In this document: in pieces, positions 49,057 to 61,860 of the stretch
Layout: each line of letters starts with the position of its first letter
How positions within the stretch are numbered: the stretch's first letter is position 1
Source: Phoenix dactylifera
Taxonomy: Eukaryota; Streptophyta; Magnoliopsida; Arecales; Arecaceae
NCBI RefSeq assembly: GCF_009389715.1
Contig: NC_052400.1
Span: 19,437,674-19,501,673, forward strand
DNA: 64,000 nt
Reading direction: 5' to 3'
The notes under the pieces: generated by a model
What the model saw: the letters and a program-made list of their open reading frames with translations, nothing else
Databases searched by the model: none
Told to the model about the DNA's origin: nothing
Program-made: the position numbers and the translations under genes

Positions 49057-50171
49057 AGCGGCTGCCGCCGCCACATTTTTTTGAATTTTTTTTTTTTCAA
49101 TTCTTTTCTCCCTATTGTCTCTCCCAAGTCCCAAGCAGCTCGAGAAGGCGATGCGACTTTTTTAGGTTTTTTTTTTTTTTTTTTTTGGGGTACGAGATCT
49201 CGGTGCTTCGAATCAATCTCGGAATCTAAATCTGCCAATCTCGATTTGCAGCGGTATCACCTTGATCCAGTCATATCTTCGTTTAGTTCTTTCCAATCTC
49301 AAATCCAATTGCGGATTTCTTTGCCTCGATAAAAAGCTACCATATTTTTTTTTTCTTTTTTCCCTGCGATTTCCGCCAAGATCCGAGCATAAAAGAGGGT
49401 TTTCTATTTTTCCAAGTGCTGTTCTGAGGTTAATGGTGGATTCTTAGCTGTTTGAAGATTATCTTGTGCTTGGTAATTTTTCAGATTTCTACGGTAATAA
49501 ATCTGATTTTGCTTCCTCTTCTTCTTCTTCTTCTTCCACTGACATCTTTGTAAAACCTCTGATGTGTAGGCATGTGGTTTCCAGTTGGTATTCTCTGGGG
49601 ATGTTTTCAACTTACCCGCCCTTAATTTTGAGTTTTTACCCTAGGTTTTCAACAGATCTTTGTAAAGGGTAATCGATAACCGTAGCTCCTCAAGGATTTG
49701 TTAATTCCATTGGATTTATGCATGATGTAGTCTTCTGAAGAAATTCCGTGATTTTTTATTAGCCAAGAATATAATGTGTTAATTAGGCGATTCCCGATGA
49801 TCTTCTAATGCGGTTGATTTCAGTTCAATCATATTTTTGATTCCTAGCCAGATATCATAATTGTCCTATCCCTTTATCCAAGCATCGCAGAATCGATGCC
49901 TTTATTCCAGCATTATTTATCTGTTGTCTTTAAAAAGGAACGATCTTGAACCCTAATTGCTCAAGTTTTTACCTTGGCCTTTTACTGGAGTTTATATGGA
50001 CGCTTAACTCTGAGGATCTCTTTCTCTTCATCCCTCTATAGGTTGTCTATGGAGCAGCCATAATGGACAGGAAAACGATTTTGTTTTTCTTAAAGAGTCA
50101 GTTGTACTTTTACAGGCACGGTAGGTCTTGAAAATTATCGGTTACCATCGAATTAGAAGTCCAGGGATGAG

Positions 50172-52112
50172 ATGAGGTGCAATGCTTGCTGGCGGGAATT
50201 GGAAGGGAAAGCCGTATCAACCACCTGTGGCCATCTCTTGTGTATGCTATAGCCACTCACACATTTTTATTTATTTATCAAAATGTATACGTGAATATTG
50301 CATGGTTGAATATCTTTAACACATGAAAAGGCACTGAGGATGCAAGCAAGATACTCAGCAACGATGCTGCATGTCCAGTTTGTGATCAAGTGCTCTCCAA
50401 AAGGTTTGCATCCTCTAGTCTTCAAAGCCTGGAAAATATAGATTTAATGATTATTACCAATCCTCTAGTGATATCTCTAAGAATACTCCAAAAGATTTTT
50501 GCTAGCAATCTTTTAACATCTATGATTTGAATGCCCCTTGAGGCGAATAGATGCTTTTCCCTCCAGGGGAAAAACGCAGCATAACTTATTATCCCTTTCT
50601 TTTGATACGTCATTTGTGATTTTTTTTGGTTATTATTCTGGTCAAACATCGTGAACTTCTGCCTTTCAGCCATATGAGGCCAGTGGATATAAATCCTGGT
50701 GATGAATGGATAAATGTAAGAAATACTCAAATAAGCTAAGCCTATGAGATTTGTATTTTTGGTTTTTTTTTTTCTCATTATAATTTCTACTGCAGATGGC
50801 AATGGCTGGAGTTTCCCCGCAAATTCGTATCCTATTTGTAATTTTTTTTATAATTTCTCTGATCTTAAAAATGCATTTGCTTCTGGCAATTTGTAACAAA
50901 AGCTCCAATCAACTAAAGCTTATCCAATTTGTAAGTAATAGAATTGATTTGCTCCCTTAAAAAGTACAAATTCTATCTCATTGTAATAACTAAACAGAAA
51001 TATGTAGCAACTATTAAGTTACAGATTTATACAGGAGTATATATCCTCTGTTCTTTGACCCAATAAAACTCAGTCATGAAGAGTGCATATCGAAGTGTGA
51101 TGTTTTACATTGGACAAAAGGAGTTAGAGACGCAATACAAATTGAACAAGCTTCTTGGGCAATGCCGACAGAAATGTGAGGCCATGCAAGAAAAATTTGC
51201 AGAAAAAATGGAGCAAGTGCATACTGCATACCAAAAAATGGCCAAGAGGTGCCAGATGATGGAAAAAGAGATTGAAAGCTTATCAAAAGATAAGCAAGAA
51301 CTGCAAGAAAAATATGCTGAGAAATCCAGGTTGATCTTTTGCTGCTCATTTGAAGTATTAAAAGAGATGTTATCCATTTTTACCTCCTATCCTTTTATTT
51401 CTGTGTCGATAGGTGGATTTAATTCTGATAAAGTTCTCTGAAATCCAGGCATAAGAGGAAACTAGATGAGATGTATGATCAGTTGAGAAGTGAGTATGAG
51501 TCTGTAAAGCGTACAGCAATCCAACCTGGAGGCAACTTTTTTCCAAGAACTGAACCAGACTTGTTCTCAGGCATGGGTAATATGATGGATAGCAGAGACC
51601 CCCTCAGACAAGGTAATTTGTTACAAAATTAATCTAAAGTAATTTTTTAACTCAATATATGGACTTAACGAATTAATTATGGAGAAGATTTTTCATGTTT
51701 CAAGTTTGAATGATTGGCTATACTAATTTTGTAAATCAAACTTAATGATGTTATCCGATTTCTATTTCAAATCTATCAGAGAGCTAAATAATTTTTTCCT
51801 TAAGCTCTCCCCAAAATACCAGTTGATTTATTTGTCACAGATCGTTCGATTGTTACCCCTGAAACTCCAGGGCAGAGAGAGGATATATGGCCTTCAGCCA
51901 GACAGAAGCATTCCAACTCAGGTGCCTATGACCTTTCTGGGGGCTCACCAGCAAAGATTGCACCAGTTCCTGTAGATTCTGGAATCAGGAGACAGGCACA
52001 CTCTTTTTTTGGACTTGGTCCAAGCAATCCTGCTTCTACTTTGCGTAATCTCATAATCTCACCCATGAAGCGGCCCCAGCTATCACGTAGCCGCCCTCAT
52101 GTATTCACATAA
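50172..52112 (+). CDS. HEI10: HEI10, RING/coiled-coil meiotic crossover protein (CCNB1IP1 homologue)
   Basis: Seven exons, 50172-50241, 50331-50403, 50670-50715, 50796-50826, 51074-51329, 51449-51612 and 51841-52112, join in one frame of 303 aa. The RING finger is at residues 3-44: CNACWRELEG, TTCGHLLCTEDA, CPVCDQVL. Then HMRPVDINPGDEWINMAMAGVSP, a coiled coil from about 80 to 180 (KELETQYKLNKLLGQCRQKC...EMYDQLRSEYES), and a Ser/Pro-rich tail ending SPMKRPQLSRSRPHVFT. It closely follows rice HEI10 in order and length. HEI10 loads on the synaptonemal complex as many foci that coarsen to a few marking class I crossovers with ZMM proteins, and is dosage-sensitive. The ATG is fixed by the RING. 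Exons are intact, so a functional gene is expected. Confidence 0.95.
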
Positions 52113-54230
52113 GGTTCATTCTCTGGTTAGTTTTCAATAAGCTGTTCTGATGATGTTCCAGTAGACACGTGCCTATCAAGCAGGTGGCACCTCCTTTGAG
52201 GTTGAAACTGTTCCAGCTGGGATTCAGTCTGCTGGTTGATGTCTCAACCAAGACGAGCAGCATATCAACATGGTCCCTTTTAATCTTGCTGTAGATGTTT
52301 TTGTCTGACCGATCAAGCTGATGTTTCAGGTTGTAAGGGCAGCTGGGAATGTTGCTGTTCAATCATTGCCACCAGCAGTCTCTCTTCTCTCTTTACAAAA
52401 TAGTTAAATGTTAAAAAGTAACTATCATTGAGACACAATGACATCATAACACTGAGTCTAGTTGACATCGTAAATAGTCAGGAGAGAGATCATTTGATTT
52501 CAGGAAGTGTCTTGATACAAGAATGCTTGTAGTGTTGCTTTTTTTATTACTCTGCATTCTAAGTGATGCAGGGAGAGGATTCTCCTCATGGTACATAGAG
52601 CTTTGAAAAATCATGTGTGCTAGCCACACTAACACAAGGTGTATAAAAAATCACAGATTGGGGGATAGGGAGGGGGGTGTGTCGGATCATAGACTTGATG
52701 GGAGTTCTAGTGTACCTGTGAAGGTTGATACTTCCTTGAAGCCACAAACAATTTTTTATATACTTCTCCTGAACCTAACATTCATTTCGAAGCTTAAATT
52801 TGGAACCTCAATTCAACCACAAGTGTCCCATTCTTCCAATGTTCTTCTTTATCAGGTGTGGTAAGCCATCTTATTCTTTTGTGCTGTTTGATGACGATAT
52901 GCAGTGCGTTTATTAACTTTTTATTCGAAAATCCTACTATGTAGTGGAAGTTCTCCAGCCATACTTATTCTTCCATGATATTTTCTAGTTATGACTCCAG
53001 TGATCGGAGACTTGGTTGATACAACTGATATTTCCATAGATCAATGCAGTAGAAAAGCAGAGTTAGGATATGATACTTTTACCCACTACCTTCTGAATAT
53101 AGGTTTTAACAATTTACAGACTAAGATCAAATTTCTTAGACTGCCTTTTAATGAAAAATTCCAACTAACTAATTTCTGCAATTCTGTAGCAAATCCAACA
53201 ATTGGATTTTTGATGGAGGCCTTGATTTTGTGAGTATAATGACTGGAAATCTTTTTTCGCAACCTGCAGCTTCTGCTTATTCAGCATTGATGTTTCTGTT
53301 AATCATCATCTCGTGTTCAAACTTGAGCCATCAGTCGGTTGGTTTGCATGATTAACTCTCTAAATAATCATGGCATGACAAAGAAAAGACCATTATGTTT
53401 ATCATCATCTCAGAAGCGGCAACAATAAGATTTTATGATTCTGTATTGGAATATATGAATCTAATGAGTTCACACTTTAGTACTTCCAATCTCATCTAAG
53501 TACCTTTAGCATAAATAATCTTACATTGACAATTGTTTGTAGTGCCGTTTCATGGATCATGATGCTTAGGGTCTCAAACATTGTATATGCACGAACAGTG
53601 TATAAACTGGACATTGATTGTAATTTGTTATACCAGATCCATCCATCCATTGATTTGCTCCAGTGCTTATAAATTATTGACATACTTTCATCAAGAACAT
53701 ATGTTTTGAGTACTGCAGAAACAGACTCTGCTTCTCTTGGTCTATCTTCATCAGTGCTGTGTCCTCTACATTAATCATGGTCATGGTCTATCTACATTAA
53801 CGGTATGTCCTGGTTTCAAGGTTCAAGTGATCTTCCTTCACGTGTACACCTGCATATGACGCATATAGGCATGCACATCCATCCTTCTCACGCAGACATA
53901 CCTATAGACATACACACTTATAGATAAACACGTGCATGATTGAAGAAATCTTCTGGGGCAGGCGATGTACATCACTTCAATTAGTGAGAGGAGTGGGTGG
54001 TTTAGGCGTTGCCTGATGAGGGTGTACCATGGACTTTGTTTATTTTTAAGTAGCAAAGACTCTTGTGGCTACAATAGTTATATAAATGCTATTATTTACA
54101 AGTTGCATTCAATTGGTACTATTGTAACAATCTAAATATTATTTGAGTTTCTTGGCCTTATATAAGTAGTTACTAACTTACTATATTTTAAAATCTTGTT
54201 GGTGTGCAACTGATATAAGACCAAACACAC
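52113..54230. other. HEI10 3' flank and intergenic DNA
   Basis: The first few hundred bases are probably the 3' UTR. The rest is AT-rich, with no exon, RNA gene or transposon end recognised. Confidence 0.5.
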
Positions 54231-54665
54231 ATCTATATGTGTACATATATATAAACAGACACATGCATGCATGTATACATTCATGTATGCATACATCCAT
54301 ATATACATACATATATATATACACACACACACACACATATACATACATACATACATACATAGCATACATTCGCCCAAGCGCGCATATATGGTACATACAT
54401 TATATACATACATCAATACATAGATACATATGCATGCATATATCTATACATGCATACATACATACATACATTACATTATATACATACATCAATACATAGA
54501 TACATATGCATGCATATATCTATACATGCATACATACATACATACATACATACATACATGGATATATGCATATTTGCATATATATACGCACGCATGCACG
54601 CACGCACACATACATACATACATACATACATGGATATATGCATATTTGCATATATCCATGCATCC
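54230..54665. repeat. ACAT/ATACATAC compound microsatellite with duplicated block
   Basis: Mostly ACAT with CATGCATG and CACA variants. A block of about 75 bp (TACATACATCAATACATAGA...) occurs at about 54402 and again at about 54480. GGATATATGCATATTTGCAT occurs at 54560 and 54630. All open frames inside are artefacts of the 4-bp repeat. Confidence 0.9.
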
Positions 54666-54699
54666 ATGGATCCATGCAAGGGAACTTAAGGGTAGAGCG

Positions 54700-55585
54700 C
54701 CTAGTTATGTGCGCAAGGCCCTAGCATGAACCAAATAAGCGTTTGGTGATGTTTCGTAGTCTTAATTGATCAGGAAGTTGCCTTTGTCCATGGGCATCGA
54801 GTTTTTAAATTCCGCGTTTTTAAATTCGAGAGCTTTAGGGTAGAGCATCTAGTTAAGTGCGCGAGACCCTCTCGGGTAGAAGTTATGTGTGCGAGACTTA
54901 TGCACTGGCCGAATCAATTAAGGGTTAGACTATCATCATCATATTTGAATTCCACAAATTTAGGGTTAGATTAGAAATGCACCTCCGGTCTCGATCAGGT
55001 AGGATTGTATCGTTCACACGAAGGAAGGACTTACTTTCCTTTATGCGAATCCATTGTTGGATCAACCATCTCACCCCCTCCCGACCTCGGTCGGGTAGGG
55101 GTTGTACCATTTGCACGAAAGAAGGATTCACTTTTTTTTGGATGAATCTATCATTCGATCAGCCACAGTAGATATGAAAGCACTTCGAGCTTCGTCATTC
55201 ATCCGCCTATATATCTCAAAGCAACTAGTGGGTAATCCAATGATGGATTCGAGCGAAGGAAGGTTAATCCCTCTTTTGCACGAAGGGTACAACCTGTATC
55301 CACCTCAATCCTATGGTAGTCTAAAATGTGTCAACCCTGTCCATGTTCCTTGGAATCCTCGAGCTTTGAGGATGCAAGCCCGCACCACCAGAGGAATTCC
55401 AGTCGTCCGAAGTGCAAGCACTGGTAGCTTGTTAGCTACCGTCAAAATTTTACTATGGAAGGAGGCATCATAACCAATTCTATGCAAGCTTTGAAGAGAT
55501 TTTAGATACCAAAAGAACCGGTAAGATATATAGAGAGATCATGAATGATCTCATTGGGACTCGGAGAGCAGCACTGAACCTAAGA
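54700..55585. repeat. Diverged direct repeats, unknown origin
   Basis: GGGTAGAGC.CCTAGTTA.GTGCG phrases recur near 54690 and 54840. A unit of about 100 bp with TCGGTCGGGTAGG...GCACGAAAGAAGGA recurs near 54990 and 55090, with a weaker third copy near 55250. The 123-codon frame at 55102-55473 crosses these repeats and matches nothing I recognise. Confidence 0.4.
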
Positions 55586-55588
55586 TTT

Positions 55589-57757
55589 TTTTTTTTTTGA
55601 AGTGAAATGGAGGAAGTGAGAAACTTCCCCCGATTTATTGATCAAATGAATGTACAAAGAGTTACAAATATGGAGAAGGAGAAGTCAGCAAAACAGAAAC
55701 ATTTAGTTAAGCTATGGTGGGTAACCAAAGAAGACAAGCTATCCAAGATCAATTTGTGATCCTCCTCCTTTGCAGAATAGAGAATCTCCTATAGCCGGAA
55801 AGAGTTTAGGATCTTTTGTAGAGTGGTGAATATAGAGTTCTTCTTCTTGCGAAAGATTCTACCATTTCTTTCTTGCCAAACATTATAAATGGATGGCATC
55901 AATAGCACGCCCTTCTAAATGATTGTTGAACTCTCTTGCTCCTCCAAGAAGACAAGCGAGAGAAAGTTGGCCGGCCAACCTCTTATGTTCAAGCATGTCT
56001 TGAAGATAGAAAGAATACTCCGCACAGAAGAATATCTAAGGAATAAGTGTGATACGATCTCAGAACTAGAACCACAAAAGGGGCATCCGAAACTTATCGA
56101 CAAACCTTTCTTTGCAAGTACCTCTTCTGTATGCAGCTTGTTTTGTAAGGCTAGCCAAATGAAAACCTTCACCTTCTATGGGACCATGGATTTCCAAATG
56201 ATTTTGTAAAAAGGACAATGCTGACCGCCACTATTAATGAAATTGTAGAAGGAGCTAATTGAGAAACTGCTATTTCTTATGACTTTAAACACTAGGACGT
56301 CCTCATGCCTACTTGGTCTAATTGGAGTGCTCAAATTGGGCATTCTGAAGCTGAGTTAGGGGTCCTTGCAGTCTAATTCTCCAACAATGGGTTCTCCCAC
56401 TCTATTGAGAGGCCACAGAAACATTTTCTTTAGAAGCTTTAGAGAAAAGATCACTAAAGAGAAGAGCAACTGGTATTGACCCAATGCATGCATCCTCTTA
56501 GAATCTGATGCCGTTTCCATTTCCAAACTTGGAAGCTGTGCAGTTCCAAAAAGCATGTAGATCTTATTCAAATCCTTTTCGGGAGTAGTAAGCACTTTTG
56601 ATTTGTTTAAAGCAAGTGGCACTAGGCACTAGCACAGAGAGCAATTTGCAAGCCCACTTTGCCAGTAGGGCAAGATTCGAATCCTTAATGTTCTTGATTC
56701 CAAACTCCCCTTCCTTCTTTGAACGTCAAACACAGTCCCACTTGACAAGACAATGAACCCTGCTAACATTCCTTTTCACTTTCCACGAAAAAAGATATTC
56801 TCATCTGGTCACTTCTATTGGTTACCCATCTTGGAAGCTTAAATATTGACATAAGATAGGACGACAAAGCTGTGAGGACGACATTGATCGAGGTTAGTCC
56901 ACCACCAAAAGAGAGGAATTTTTCTTTCCTGGATGCAAGTCTCGAGCCAATTTTTTCAAGTAAAGGCAACCAACAATGTTTTGGAAGTTTTCTGCCAAAA
57001 AGAGGCAGGCCGAGGTAGGTAAGTTCATCATAGTGGCAAAGTTTGCAGCTTCCTCTTCATCCATGTTAATGCACAAGATCGAGCCTTTGTAAAAATTAAT
57101 CTTTACCCTGACAGCCTGCTCAAAAGCAACAAGTATGGCTTTGGCGACTAGAATACTATGTCTCTTACCAGCACTGAAAAGGAGCGTGTCGTCAATAAAG
57201 TGGAGACTTCTGATGCCATTGAAGCTCAGGCAATTACCTTCTATAATTCCGAGGGAGCTAGCCTGCTTAAGAATTGTAGCCAGAATATGATCAGTAACCA
57301 ATATGAAGAGTGCCGGAGAGAGTGGGTCACCTTATCTCAATCCCTACTTGCACTTGATCCATTTGCCCGGAGAACCACTAAGTAAGACTGCATTTGAGGT
57401 TGATGAAAGGAGTCCTTGCAACCAACTAATCCACCTGGAAAGAAAGCTTCTAGCCCAGAACATTGCAGAAAGAAATTCGCAACTAGCCTTCTTGAAGACC
57501 TTCTCAAAATCCAACTTACAGAGAATCCCTTTATGACAAATTTTCTGCAGTATGCCATCATCTCATGAGCTGAAAGGAAATTCTCAATGATGGAGCGGCC
57601 CTTAATGAAGGCAGAATGAGACTCATCGACCAGTTTAGGAGAAAGGTGGCCAATCTGGCTGCCAAAATCTTTGCGATCACTTTGGATAAGCTGTTAAAGG
57701 AGGCTAATAGGTTTGAAGTCACGGGCAGTAAGCACGCCATCCTTCTTTGGAATAAGA

Positions 57758-57851
<94 letters not shown>

Positions 57852-58700
57852 CAGGGGAGGCTGAACCACCAATATGTGAGAGAAATATATATATATGAGA
57901 TGGAATGTACCATGTGAAGGCAGGAGGGGAATAAGTAACAGCTAGTGAAAAAAAGTAAATGAAACAGCAAGCAATATGATGAGGAGAAGATCACACCTGG
58001 CTAATAATTAGGAGTTAAGTTCAGCTTCTTATCAGACTGGTCTTTGATTCCATTTAGCTTTCTATCAGAATGCTTCCTTCCTTTGTTGTAAGACTCCACC
58101 AAAAGAAGAAACAAGAACAATCCTTGAAAGACAACATACTGTGCCATTGCAAATTCAACAAAACGAGATGAAAGCATTTCAATTAAACCAAAGCTCGAGA
58201 CTTTGCAAATGACAGTAAGCAGAGGTTGAATAGGAGCTGTAGTGAAACAAAATTGCAATCTCTCAGTTATTAAAGAGGCTGATAAGAGAATATAAATGCA
58301 AAGTTTAGTCTGCTAAGGTCTAGATCGATCACCCTTGCGAAAGTCCTCCAAAAGAGCCAACAGATCATCCTTGATGGAGATCTAGTACCTTTGGAAGAAG
58401 GAGAAGGAGAAGAAGTCTGGTCCTGGAGCCATAGATCCACCCAAAGAGAATACTGCATCCCTAATTTCCTCTTCATGAAAGTCTAGCAAGAGGAACTAAG
58501 GTCCACTGCGCTATCTGCATAAATGGCACTCCAATTAATGGAAATGGAAGGGAAGCAAGAGCAACCAAAGAGATCTCTGAAGAAGACATGGAGCAATTAC
58601 CAGCAATATCTTTCTCACAAGAATACTCGACGCCATCCTCCGAAAATGAGGCAATGGAATTTCTTTTTTCCTGCCCGAAGCCACCTTATGGAAGTAGGAG
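55589..58700 (-). mobile_element. Old LINE, minus strand, split by a 0.5-kb insertion
   Basis: The 3' end is marked by a T run (55589-55602, poly-A on the minus strand). Reading leftward on the minus strand: APGPD and DDLLALLEDF near 58450-58340; IPKKDG-VLTARDFKPISLLNSLSKVIAKILAARL near 57750-57640; a reverse transcriptase catalytic FIDDTLLF at 57199-57176; and a zinc-binding CPFCGSSSEIVSHLFLR near 56080. Several frameshifts and stops show it is inactive. The 5' limit is uncertain, and no outer target duplication was found. Confidence 0.8.
57765..58281 (-). mobile_element. 517-bp insertion inside the LINE, 13-bp target duplication
   Basis: ATAAGAGAATATA occurs at 57752-57764 and 58282-58294. 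Removing the insert joins LINE residues FAFIF directly to LIPKKDG. On the minus strand the insert carries an 85-codon open frame (58258-58001) with a hydrophobic stretch (YVVFQGLFLFLLLVESY) and a Lys-rich end, a stop, a 3'-UTR-like tract, then (CT)n(TA)n. This looks like the 3' part of a captured transcript, but I do not recognise the gene. Confidence 0.6.
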
Positions 58701-61700
58701 GTGAGGCGGATCGCGGATGTAATTAGTAAGGCGTGAGGGGAAGGTACAAGGTGACGCGATCGGCACGGAAGATGATAGGATACGTCCAAGGCTCCATTCT
58801 TTTTACCCAGTGGATGCGGACTTCTGGAGCACCTACAAGTGTTTTTTTTCCTTCTAAAACTAGATTATTATTATTATTATTATTATTATTATTTTAAATT
58901 TTTATCTGATGTCTCTTCGTAGATATCCAATAAAATTAGATGAGGATAAAGAGGGAATGATGCAATAACTCTTGGCCTTATGTAGTTGAAATTCTTTGCG
59001 GGGGCGAGAACAGGTCGATCAACTCCGCCTCTGTTAATTCTGCAACTGGGTAGTCATTCTTTGCGATGACAAGATCAGGTTAGATCAACATTGCTTCAGC
59101 TAATCTTGCAACGGAAAAGCTGTAGTTAAAGGAAACACATCTTTGAATTAGAGGACGAGCATATTATGAACTCAAATGGCAGAGGTAAGAGAGGAATAAT
59201 CATCCATCAAAAAACAAAATGAAATAAGTAATTGGATTCGGTTGTGCTGAAAGGTATTGCGGACATGAGCATATTAATTCCTGATATCTTTCTTTTAAGA
59301 TATCCTTGAAGGATGTTTGTCAACAAAAGAATCAGTGGACTTCACATACAAAAGTTTCAGTTGTTTAGCTCTTCAAGTCCTCAACATTTCACTTTCCTCA
59401 AAATAAAAATTTTCACTTCAAGTATCTTGATTCAGTTATCTGGAACGTTTTTTCCGGGAAACACTTGATTGCATGTGAGAAACATGAAAACAGTAACTAG
59501 TGAACTATAAATACATTGTTTTAACTGAATTGGTATATGTTATTATTAGCTCTTAAGATAAACAATTAAAAATCATATGTCGAGCTAACATTATATCTTG
59601 GTACATGGGAGGCAATTTTGGACTAACCAATGGAGGATAGCCCTCTTTTAGGGTGCCCTCCGGATATCAATGGAGGTGGGATTGGAACCAAGATCTCTCC
59701 TACAATTGTGGACAACTTTTTTTTTTTTTTTTGCTACAATTGTGGACAGCCATTGCCAGAAAGCTGGTTGGCACTATTACCAATCCAATATCATTATTGA
59801 ATATAGTGAATTTTTATCTCTACGAGCTAACTGACATTTTAGAAATTTGAACGTATTCATATACACTCTTGCCTTTAGGACATCCAAGCCATGTTAATCA
59901 TTCTTTCAATATTCCAACTAAGCAATATGAACCAAAGGTATCATATTTGGTATGCTTATTTATTGTAGCTGTTGCAAGCAAATGTTCCTGTGATAAATCT
60001 TTGTTAGATGGTCTTGGTTAAGTGATCTAGAAGAATCATCGGACATATTGTGAATTGACTTGGCCGCAGGTTTGGTTGGGATCCGGAAGCAAGATCCGCT
60101 ATATCAAAGACTCAAATGCAAATTAAAAATTTGGGTGGCCATAGCATTTAATATAGAAAGAATTTGATGATTTAACAGAACGCAAAATTGATGAAGAAGT
60201 CAATATCTAGCTTTAGTCTGAATTTAAAATTTTATAATATTTTTTATTTTAAAAAATAGTGGCTCCAACTAGGAGGGAAATCTAATCTTGATTTTAAAAA
60301 GGTAGACCTCAATTGTATAAATAGAGGTATTATACCACAGTTTTATGCATATGGATTAGAAGAAAGCAAAAAGAAATTTACTCTACTTTTCATCTAATTT
60401 CTCTTTTAGCTAGAAAAGGAATTTGATGTGAATTGGGAGACTCAAGCCTCACTAGTATAAATGGAGAACTTGTCTAACAGTTTTATCTTCTCAACAAAAA
60501 GAATGGGCTTAAAACACCATTTTCAAAAATTCTTTACATTTTTTCAATATTTTATTATGGGAGGTTTGAGTTGAGTGGATCAGATATTCTTCCTTCTTTC
60601 CAATCGAATCAATAAGCCACAACTCAGGTTTACTCACTAGTGATTTAACGAGGATCTTAGTGTTATGATTGACCGGTAGGGATGTGTACGATATCTTCCT
60701 TGGTGGATTTCTTAGATGTAAGAGATGTGTTGTAAGGAGTCTAGCATCTGGGTCGTGTGTGAAAGCTGCTTATGTGTGCTTGATGTGTTGAACTTGATCA
60801 TCATTACATGATGGTATCTTCAGAGATGAGGAGGAAAACAAACAACTCTTATTTAATAATCATGTTGCAATTACAATAGAGTATTTGTTGTTCTTCCTCT
60901 CTTGGGCACTACGATAAAGGGAAGTCCAACAGCTGTATGTTACAGTGAGGTTGCGACCGAACCCATCTTGATGACCGGTTAGCACCCTCAATATTGGGCT
61001 CGTCTTTAACTTTCAGTGCACTACACTTGCAACTTCCACTAAGTTGCTTATTTATTGTTCCTCTCACCATGTAAAATTGCAATCATTCACTGAATACACG
61101 CTTCTTAGTTGAATGACAAGTTCATACACAATAGACTACTTCTTTTTTTTTTTGCCTTTTGGTTTTTGTGCATGCTGTGAAAACTTGTCAATGTTTTTTT
61201 TGATGAAGAAACACTAGTCAATGTTGTCCCACATTAACAATCTTTTGAAAGTTAAAACATCTTTTATATGAATATTTAGATTACAAATTTAATTTGGTCT
61301 GCTTTTAGCTCAAAATTTGTGAAGAATTATCACATGGAAAATCATGGCATTACTTTATCTTTCTTCTTAACAAAGTTTTTCTTGAATTTATGATAATATA
61401 GTCTTCTCAGGATATATCATGAGTCCAGCTACAAAATCATATTTCTTATCTTTGTTTGCACATATGCAACACCCTAAGAAAGAAGTTGGATAGATATTCT
61501 CCATTTGACCTTCCCCTCTCTGCTTAATTAATCTTTCCCAAGTTTGTGAGAATCTCTAAATGTTGCTTCATAGTTGTGTGAGCTTAAACTACAAAGTTAA
61601 AAAGGTTGGTCTTTTATTGCCAATTGACCTTCTAAGGTAGTCCCTCGCCGATGTTGTTAGTTGGGAACTTGACATTTATCATGATTAAGACTTGAAAGTA

Positions 61701-61860
61701 GGTAACTTCTTCTGACAAAGCATCTTTTTTTCCAAACCTGGAGATGGAAAAGAAATCTTTCTCTTGCACGATCAGCCTCTTAAACAAGAATTCCCAGTGC
61801 TGCTCCGGCAAACAGTGAAATATCACTATAGAGGAGTTTTTGTTAACCGTGGACATTAGA
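58701..61860. other. AT-rich region, no gene seen
   Basis: Contains a (TTA)n run at about 58866-58894 and a two-copy repeat of about 60 bp near 58990-59110 (ATTCTTTGCG...AGATCAGGT...CTAATTCTGCAAC). A T run lies at 59709-59726. No exon or RNA gene was recognised. The coding-like minus-strand frames near 61632-62047 oppose the LINE fragment that follows. Confidence 0.45.

Noticed and set aside
54230-54665. Regularly repeated block as a CRISPR array
   Set aside because: Eukaryotic microsatellite with no unique spacers of constant size.
54132-54729. His/Tyr/Ile/Thr-rich open frames
   Set aside because: 4-bp ACAT repeat read in shifting frames.
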